This document shows positions 58,367-64,000 of a stretch of DNA of 64,000 bases, in pieces (position 1 is the stretch's first letter; each line of letters starts with the position of its first letter). Made by a program: the position numbers and the translations under genes. The notes beneath the pieces are model-generated. The model saw nothing but the letters and a program-made list of their open reading frames with translations. It was not told the DNA's origin and ran no database searches. The stretch covers positions 1-64,000 of the forward strand of contig VBBS01000030.1 of the NCBI GenBank assembly GCA_005888745.1, in the 5' to 3' direction. The stretch is from Candidatus Bathyarchaeota archaeon. GTDB lineage: Archaea; Thermoproteota; Bathyarchaeia; 40CM-2-53-6.

Positions 58367-61300
58367 ATGGAAATCCAACAAATACCGAAGGTTCCCCAAG
58401 GGGAATTCAGATACCCGAGATCATACACGAAACCCGGCATTCACCCATACGACGCGGTGAAATGGGAGACCAGAGACGCCGTCATAACCGACCACAAAGG
58501 ACAGACAATCTTCGAACAGAAGAACGTCGAAGTTCCCTCATTCTGGTCCCAAACAGCCACAAACATCGTCGCCTCAAAATACTTCCGCGGAAGACTCGGG
58601 ACCCCAGGAAGAGAAAGCAGCGCCAAACAACTCATAGGCCGCGTCGCAGGAACCATCGCCCGCTGGGGCCGAAAAGGAAACTACTTCCTCGATGAGGAGG
58701 AAGCTGAGACATTCGAGTCGGAACTCACACACATACTCCTCCACCAGATGGCCGCCTTCAACAGCCCCGTCTGGTTCAACGTCGGAGTCGAGGACCGCCC
58801 CCAATGCTCCGCCTGTCAACCATACGACGCGATGATAAGCACTCCATACGGCATGACTCCCATTGGCGACATCGTATCACACAACCTCCTAGGGCTGCCG
58901 GTTTATGATTCCCACGGGATCACTATAGTAACAGGTGTGAAGCAAAATGGAGTCAAGAAAGTATATCGGATTACAGTATCCAACGGAATCTCAGTCGATG
59001 TCACAGCAGACCACGTTGTACTTGCCTCATCCCAAAGACGAACCGCAGGGACTTGGCAGCGTGTCGATGAGCTAAAGATAGGCGCGAAGTTACAACTTCA
59101 CGCACATAAAGGAATAGAAGCATCCAGACCCAAATTCAACGGAAATATTAATGATCTCGTCCCTGAGGACGAGGCGGCCCTTGCTGGCTGGCGTCAATCT
59201 GACGGATTCGTAGGCCAGTACCAGAGTGGAACTAACAGGTCGATGACCCTTGAATTCGAGACAGCGAACCAAGAATACGATTTCGTGCTAGGCAAGGTAA
59301 ATAGGGTCTTTCAGAACGCTCATTACAATGTAACCCCAGTCAAAGTCAAGAGTCCAGATCTCAACTATAGGAGGGTGAGGACGTACGGTGAGACACCAGC
59401 ACCCTTCGTAACGAAATACAATCTTCTCAACAGAGGGACAGCGATGCAAGCTCACAAGAATCTGGTTGGAGCGAGCAAAGAGGCCATTGTCGAATACCTG
59501 AGAAGTCTCTTTCAGGCTGAGGGATACGTAGCCCTGTCTTCAAACAGCAAGAGTTCTCGCGTCGGTTTCGCCGTGATCAGTAGGTCGCTGGCCAGAGACG
59601 TTCAACGGTTGTTGCTTTGCTTGGGAATCTACAGCAGACTCCGTATGAAGAAAGAGAAGAGGCCCGATAGATATGATCTCTGGGAGGTCGACATAAGCAT
59701 AGGAAGTGAAAGAAAGAAGTTTTCAGAGCTGATTGGTTTCATCAGCACTCGCAAACAAGAACGCCTGCAAGACTCTCTGAAGAACCCGGGCAAGAACTGT
59801 CCGGACGTCCGATGGGAAACCATAGTTTCGATCGAAGAACTCGGAGAAAAGCCCGTCTACGACATACAAACACTGAGCGGTCAATACCTCTCGGAGAACA
59901 TCGTCGTACACAATTGCTTCATCAATTCCGTCCAGGACGATATGCGTTCGATAATGCAGCTCGCCCAGACGGAAGGCATGCTATTCAAATTCGGGTCGGG
60001 AACCGGGTCAAATCTTTCATCTTTGCGATCGTCAAAGGAGCACTTGTCGACTGGGGGAAAGGCGAGTGGTCCTGTTTCGTTCATGAAGGGTTTCGATGCG
60101 TTCGCAGGTGTGATAAAATCCGGTGGACGGACTCGTCGTGCGGCGAAGATGGTTATTCTCAACGTTGACCATCCTGATATTGAGGAGTTCATCTGGTCGA
60201 AGGCGAAGGAGGAGAAGAAGGCTTGGGCCCTAATCGACGCAGGCTATGACGGTGCCGTTGATGGAGAGGCCTACGGCTCCATTTTCTTCCAGAACGCGAA
60301 CCACAGCGTCCGTGTCACCGACGAGTTCATGCACGCAGTAACGGAGGACAAGGAATGGAAGACCCGGTACATCACCAATCACCAAGTAGCAGAGGTCTAC
60401 AAGGCCCGGAACCTGATGAGAGAGATGGCCGAGGCGGCCTATATCTGCGGCGATCCTGGAATCCAGTTCGACACAATAGTCAACAAATGGCACCCGTGTC
60501 CGAACACGAACCGGATCAACGCGTCCAACCCGTGTTCAGAGTACATGTTTCTCGACGACTCCGCATGCAACCTCGCGTCCCTCAACCTCATGAAGTTTAG
60601 AACGGTAGACGGCGAGTTCGACGTTGAATCCTTCGAACATGCAGTCGAGATCGTGATCACCGCCCAAGAGATCCTCGTTAGCAACGCAGGCTATCCCACT
60701 CCAGCCATCGAGAAGAACAGCCACGATTTTCGTCCCCTCGGACTTGGCTACGCAAACCTAGGCGCCCTCCTGATGGCGCGCGGCCTCCCGTACGACAGCG
60801 ACGAAGGCCGAAACTACGCCGCCGCCATATCCGCCCTAATGTCCGGTCGAGCTTACGCCGCATCCGCCCGCATCGCCAAAAGGCAAGGCCCATTCAAGGG
60901 ATATTCTGTGAACGAGAAACCTTTCCTCAACGTTATCGACATGCACAGGGCCCACGCGTACAAGATTCCTGCTGAGGGAATTTCTGACGAACTCTTGAAA
61001 GCTGCTCTCAAGTCTTGGGATGACGCTCTCTCGTTAGGCGAGAGATTCGGATTCAAGAACGCGCAGATATCAGTGATCGCCCCAACGGGAACGATCGCGT
61101 TCATGATGGACTGCGATACCACCGGTATAGAGCCCGACATTGCCCTGGTCAAATACAAGTGGCTTGTTGGAGGCGGGGTGATCAAGATCGTCAACAATAC
61201 CGTTCCCGAAGCGCTAACAAAGCTTGGCTATTCGAAGACCGAGGCCAGCGAGATTCTCAAGTACCTCGAAGACCACGACACAATAGAAGGCGCGCCTCAT

Positions 61301-62197
61301 CTCAAGCCAGGCCACCTTCCAGTCTTTGATTGCGCGTTCAAACCTGCAAAGGGTACGAGAAGCATACACTATATGGGTCATGTGAAGATGATGGCCGCTG
61401 TTCAGCCCTTCATCTCTGGAGCAATTTCCAAGACAGTGAACATGCCTGGCAACGTCTCGGTGGACGAAATCGTCGAGACCTACATTACTGTCTACCGTGA
61501 CGGCTCCAAGAGAACCCAGCCCCTGACCACAACCATTCAGGACAAGGGCAAAGCTGCCGAGAAGACTAAGGAGCAAGTGGTCTTCAAGCCATTCCGACGC
61601 CGCCTCCCGGAAGAGAGAGAGGCGATAATACACAAGTTCTCGATCGCCCAGAACGAAGGCTACCTCATGGTCGGCCTCTACGATGACAATACTCCCGGTG
61701 AAATATTTGTGGTTATGTCGAAGGAGGGAAGCACTATCTCGGGATTGATGGACGCGTTCTCAACTTCAATTTCCCTCGCCCTACAGTACGGCGTCCCATT
61801 GAAGGTGCTTGTGAACAAGTTCACCCATACACGATTCGAGCCAGCAGGCATTACTACCAACCAGGAAATTCGATTCGCAAAGTCCGTAGTCGATTACATT
61901 TTCCGATGGCTCGGCCTGAAGTTCCTTCCAAAAGAGGAACAGGAGGCGCTCGGGCTTGCGAGGACAACCCTGGAGAACGGGACGCAGGTAAAACTGGTTG
62001 AGCCAGTTGGTTCAAGGGCCGCGGCGCCGATAGTTTCAGAGATCAATGCTCGAGATGCTCCTGAGCTTGCGACCCCCCTAGCGAGCTTCGACAACCAATC
62101 CGACGCACCTGCATGTGAGAACTGCGGCATGATCATGGTCCGGGCAGGGTCGTGCTACAAGTGCAATAACTGCGGCAACACTAGCGGTTGCGGATGA
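58367..62197 (+). CDS. nrdJ: Adenosylcobalamin-dependent (class II) ribonucleotide reductase with intein
   Basis: 1276 residues, ~909 after intein removal. Class II RNR makes deoxynucleotides using a B12-generated thiyl radical. Extein motifs: the intein interrupts PQCSA/CFINSVQDD, the active-site cysteine region; NPCSEYMFLDDSACNLAS holds the NPCSE redox loop; VIAPTGTIAFMMDCDTTGIEP is the PTGT/active-site loop; a zinc-binding tail (CENCG...CYKCNNCG) ends the protein. The C-terminal Cys pair regenerates the enzyme. ATG 58367. It indicates a need for cobalamin; no vitamin B12 genes are in the window. Confidence 0.97.
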   Translation: MEIQQIPKVPQGEFRYPRSYTKPGIHPYDAVKWETRDAVITDHKGQTIFEQKNVEVPSFWSQTATNIVASKYFRGRLGTPGRESSAKQLIGRVAGTIARWGRKGNYFLDEEEAETFESELTHILLHQMAAFNSPVWFNVGVEDRPQCSACQPYDAMISTPYGMTPIGDIVSHNLLGLPVYDSHGITIVTGVKQNGVKKVYRITVSNGISVDVTADHVVLASSQRRTAGTWQRVDELKIGAKLQLHAHKGIEASRPKFNGNINDLVPEDEAALAGWRQSDGFVGQYQSGTNRSMTLEFETANQEYDFVLGKVNRVFQNAHYNVTPVKVKSPDLNYRRVRTYGETPAPFVTKYNLLNRGTAMQAHKNLVGASKEAIVEYLRSLFQAEGYVALSSNSKSSRVGFAVISRSLARDVQRLLLCLGIYSRLRMKKEKRPDRYDLWEVDISIGSERKKFSELIGFISTRKQERLQDSLKNPGKNCPDVRWETIVSIEELGEKPVYDIQTLSGQYLSENIVVHNCFINSVQDDMRSIMQLAQTEGMLFKFGSGTGSNLSSLRSSKEHLSTGGKASGPVSFMKGFDAFAGVIKSGGRTRRAAKMVILNVDHPDIEEFIWSKAKEEKKAWALIDAGYDGAVDGEAYGSIFFQNANHSVRVTDEFMHAVTEDKEWKTRYITNHQVAEVYKARNLMREMAEAAYICGDPGIQFDTIVNKWHPCPNTNRINASNPCSEYMFLDDSACNLASLNLMKFRTVDGEFDVESFEHAVEIVITAQEILVSNAGYPTPAIEKNSHDFRPLGLGYANLGALLMARGLPYDSDEGRNYAAAISALMSGRAYAASARIAKRQGPFKGYSVNEKPFLNVIDMHRAHAYKIPAEGISDELLKAALKSWDDALSLGERFGFKNAQISVIAPTGTIAFMMDCDTTGIEPDIALVKYKWLVGGGVIKIVNNTVPEALTKLGYSKTEASEILKYLEDHDTIEGAPHLKPGHLPVFDCAFKPAKGTRSIHYMGHVKMMAAVQPFISGAISKTVNMPGNVSVDEIVETYITVYRDGSKRTQPLTTTIQDKGKAAEKTKEQVVFKPFRRRLPEEREAIIHKFSIAQNEGYLMVGLYDDNTPGEIFVVMSKEGSTISGLMDAFSTSISLALQYGVPLKVLVNKFTHTRFEPAGITTNQEIRFAKSVVDYIFRWLGLKFLPKEEQEALGLARTTLENGTQVKLVEPVGSRAAAPIVSEINARDAPELATPLASFDNQSDAPACENCGMIMVRAGSCYKCNNCGNTSGCG
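58814..59914 (+). mobile_element. NrdJ intein with homing-endonuclease domain (residues 150-516)
   Basis: 367 residues. Block A is CQPYDAMISTPYG with Cys1; block B is VDVTADHVVLAS with a conserved His; the endonuclease dodecapeptides read ALAGWRQSDGF and LRSLFQAEGYVAL; block G is SENIVVHN followed by Cys+1. Splicing would restore PQCSACFINSVQ, the RNR active-site cysteine sequence. In the second dodecapeptide the usual Asp is Glu, so endonuclease activity may be reduced while splicing should remain. Confidence 0.92.
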
Positions 62198-62205
62198 GAC
62201 CTTGC

Positions 62206-62508
62206 CTACGACTCGACCAGGAGCACTAACCCGTCGGTTTCTCTGACTTTCACAAGGGTCCCTTTTTGTATCATCCCACTTGACGTCTTCGCAGAGAACT
62301 CTTCGCTGTTAACAAGTACCGTGCCCGTGGATTCTGTAATGTCAGATGTTGCACGACCGGTTGATCCTATCAATCTCTTGAGAGTTTCCTCAGTCAAATT
62401 CGAAGGCGGTTTAGTTTCGCCCGAAAACGCGTAGAACAGAAACCATAGTACGAAGCCTCCAACAATTACAGCGATTATTCCATACAACGCAAGATCGATA
62501 GCACTCAT
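62206..62508 (-). CDS. NfeD-like protein, short form
   Basis: 100 residues: one membrane helix at ~10-30 (GIIAVIVGGFVLWFLFYAF), a linker, then an OB-fold of the NfeD type (IGSTGRATSDITESTGTVLV, MIQKGTLVKVRETDGLVLLVE). NfeD proteins associate with stomatin-like proteases in membrane quality control; the short form lacks the ClpP-like protease domain. ATG at 62508, convergent with nrdJ. Confidence 0.8.
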   Translation of the reverse strand: MSAIDLALYGIIAVIVGGFVLWFLFYAFSGETKPPSNLTEETLKRLIGSTGRATSDITESTGTVLVNSEEFSAKTSSGMIQKGTLVKVRETDGLVLLVES

Positions 62509-62817
62509 ACAGTATTCGTCCTCAAACCGTGAAACCCGGGATTAAGTTTTGCTGACGGCTACTGTTCAGAACGTTAAACGCTTCTCCGAAACACTTTCGG
62601 GTCCCCCGACAACAAAGAGGTAATGGTCTGCGATAATCACATTGTGTGACTACGAGAAGTGAACCGACATTATAAGCGGCGACAGCACTGTTCCATTCTT
62701 GAGGCGAAAAAATTTATGAAATGTTACCCGCGCCAGAACTCTGAGAAGATCGAGACAGCTGTCAGCTGGATTAACAGGAACCCTTTGGGGCTAACGCTCC
62801 GCTAGGAGTGCTGAGAG
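62509..62817. other. Promoter region of the beta-solenoid gene, with a possible short ORF
   Basis: No longer gene is present. CATTATAAGCG near 62669 and GAAAAAATTTATGAAATG near 62705 are TATA-like. Between them and the solenoid gene, ATG 62716 to TAG 62805 could encode 29 residues (KCYPRQNSEKIETAVSWINR...). GGAG at 62805-62808 follows it and serves as Shine-Dalgarno for ATG 62818. Whether the short frame is translated is unknown. Confidence 0.35.
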
Positions 62818-64000
62818 ATGGGCGATGTTACTGTCCCTCGAAACGCTGCCGTGAAGCTTGCAAAGGTGGATGGCCAACTTCACCTTTTGGACAGAGCTAG
62901 AGTACAGGCGGAAGGAGAATCGCCCATCGAGGTCTCAGGCGAAGTAATTTGTGAGGGAGACGCTGAGTTCGAAGCCAGTCTCACCTGCTCAAGACTAAGC
63001 ATTGAACATGGAAGAGTAGAGATCTCAGGCGACCTGAAGACGAGCGGTGATATCGAAGTGGATCACGGAGAGTTACGTGTCCGTGGCTCTCTGGAAGCTG
63101 GCTCAGTAGAAGTCGATTCTCGCCTATTCGTTGGAAAGTCCGCGACAGCTCACGACTTCGAGGTTGGAGGAACGCTGGACATTGGAGGCTCAATCAGCGC
63201 AACCAAGGTCGATGTCGGAGGATCCTTCAAAGTCGAAGGCGACGCGAATGTTGAGGATATCGATGTTGGAGGCCGGATCGAGGTCAACGGCAAGATCCAG
63301 TGTGAGAGACTAGACGCGGGCGGAAGTGCTGAGGTTGGAGGCGGTGAAATCTCTCGAATAATTGATGTTGGAGGTTCGTTCCGGTCCTCCAAGCCTTTGA
63401 AGTTCGACAAGATTGACGTTGGAGGAACCGTGTCGCTCGACCAGGGAGGCGAAGGGAGAACCATCGACGTGGGAGGAAGATTCGAGAGCAAAGGGGACTT
63501 GACCTTCGAATCGATAGATGTTGGAGGAATGGTCGACATCGCTGGGAACGGAGAAGGAGAGGAAGTGGATATCGGAGGCATGCTGCAAGTTTCTGGCAAC
63601 CTCCATCTCAAACGCGATCTAGAGATGGGTGGAACGGCCCGAATTGGAGGAAGCCTGAGGCTTGCCTCGTTAGAGGTCGGCGGCATGATAGAAGCGGATC
63701 TGATAGTTGCTGAAGACGAGGTAGAAATTGGAGGGCGTTTGCGGACAACAAAAGGAACGAAAGCAAAGACAATCCAGCTCGGTCAACGGTCAGAAGTATT
63801 GGGGGTCCTTGTTGGCGAGCATGTAAAGATCGGAGACAATGCTAGGGTTGAAGACGTCTACGCCGACACTCTAGACATGGGCGAGAAAGTCCGAGCCCGA
63901 AACGTCTACGCTAAAGACGCCCGTTTCGAATCTCGTTGCCGAATAAGCGGGGAGGTAAAGTACCTCAATAGGATCGAGTCGGAACCTGACGTAGAGTTCG
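62818..64000 (+). CDS. Large DVGG-repeat beta-solenoid (bactofilin-like) protein, C-terminus beyond window
   Basis: From ATG 62818 (GGAG nine bases upstream) the frame is open to the window edge, 394 codons. From about residue 45 it consists of short strand units of ~20-25 residues, at least fifteen of them ending in VGG, IGG or AGG (KVDVGG, DIDVGG, KIDVGG, SIDVGG, EVDIGG), interspersed with turns. This resembles the polymer-forming beta-solenoid of bactofilins and related archaeal proteins, but is far longer than a single bactofilin domain (~120 residues). No signal peptide or membrane helix is seen; it may form filaments or scaffolds inside the cell. Confidence 0.75.
   Translation, partial: MGDVTVPRNAAVKLAKVDGQLHLLDRARVQAEGESPIEVSGEVICEGDAEFEASLTCSRLSIEHGRVEISGDLKTSGDIEVDHGELRVRGSLEAGSVEVDSRLFVGKSATAHDFEVGGTLDIGGSISATKVDVGGSFKVEGDANVEDIDVGGRIEVNGKIQCERLDAGGSAEVGGGEISRIIDVGGSFRSSKPLKFDKIDVGGTVSLDQGGEGRTIDVGGRFESKGDLTFESIDVGGMVDIAGNGEGEEVDIGGMLQVSGNLHLKRDLEMGGTARIGGSLRLASLEVGGMIEADLIVAEDEVEIGGRLRTTKGTKAKTIQLGQRSEVLGVLVGEHVKIGDNARVEDVYADTLDMGEKVRARNVYAKDARFESRCRISGEVKYLNRIESEPDVEF

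Noticed and set aside
62716-62805. 29-codon ORF upstream of the solenoid gene
   Set aside because: Noted as possible leader ORF only: its start overlaps a TATA-like element and it has no ribosome-binding site.
63150-63686. 178-codon minus-strand frame rich in Pro, Ser and Thr
   Set aside because: It is the complement of the DVGG repeats; the repeated PPTS pattern is a by-product of GGTGGA-like codons on the other strand.
1-64000. CRISPR arrays, rRNA genes and riboswitches
   Set aside because: No regularly spaced repeats, rRNA-like conserved blocks or recognisable riboswitch cores were found on reading both strands.

Overview
The window reads as a chromosomal segment of an archaeon, probably a soil or sediment member of the Thermoproteota (TACK) such as Bathyarchaeia or a non-nitrifying Nitrososphaeria relative; the lineage is an inference from gene content. 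Archaeal signs are TATA-box promoters placed for leaderless or short-leader transcripts, frequent TTG/GTG starts, a Bat-type HTH regulator, a pair of ArsA/Get3-type ATPases, a VapBC pair, a glutamate synthase split over several genes, and an intein in a class II ribonucleotide reductase. Fe/Mn superoxide dismutase suggests exposure to oxygen. No rRNA, tRNA, CRISPR array or transposase was found.

Layout. 1-4.6 kb: Yip1-like membrane protein, PfkB sugar kinase, metallo-beta-lactamase hydrolase, superoxide dismutase, a small zincin and a decayed MFS fragment. 4.7-8.9 kb: an ion-transport block (ArsB/NhaD-type permease, DUF47/PhoU-like regulator, two PiT phosphate transporters). 9-14.7 kb: damaged membrane genes, a secreted phosphoesterase with a PKD domain, and a TolB-N/TPR protein of bacterial flavour. 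14.9-19.7 kb: a signalling block with a response regulator, a 1134-residue CheB/CheR/PAS/histidine kinase and, divergently, an AbrB/MEDS-like sensor. 19.7-20.6 kb: two small genes sharing an almost identical palindromic promoter element. 21-33 kb: accessory metabolism (quinone reductase, epimerase, VOC protein, isocitrate-lyase-family enzyme), a wHTH/membrane-protein operon, VapBC and a Bat-type regulator. 33-38 kb: ArsA pair with a small partner, and CstA. 38-41.6 kb: secreted protein, cupin, and a rearrangement junction where two genes lost their 5' ends. 41.7-47.3 kb: a minus-strand glutamate-synthase-like operon with an embedded MazG-type gene and a frameshift. 47.5-50.4 kb: surface and secreted proteins. 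50.7-52.9 kb: a small unit containing an intein inside an unrecognised short protein next to a putative PD-DxK nuclease. 53-58 kb: MFS exporter, aldo/keto reductase, a divergent HemC, methyltransferase. 58-64 kb: intein-bearing NrdJ, an NfeD-like protein and the start of a large DVGG-repeat beta-solenoid (bactofilin-like) protein.

Gene decay is prominent: a truncated MFS gene, an alpha/beta-hydrolase remnant, a tautomerase with an internal TAA, a frameshifted membrane gene, a truncated TMEM175 copy, and a 38-base relic of a gene whose intact copy lies 28 kb away. Some of these could be assembly or sequencing errors if this is a metagenomic contig. The most unusual items are the HemC homologue lacking the cofactor cysteine, the intein in a short orphan protein, the complementary Fe-S layouts of the two FMN-domain glutamate synthase proteins, the DVGG-repeat protein, the twin operator-promoters and the junction at 41027.
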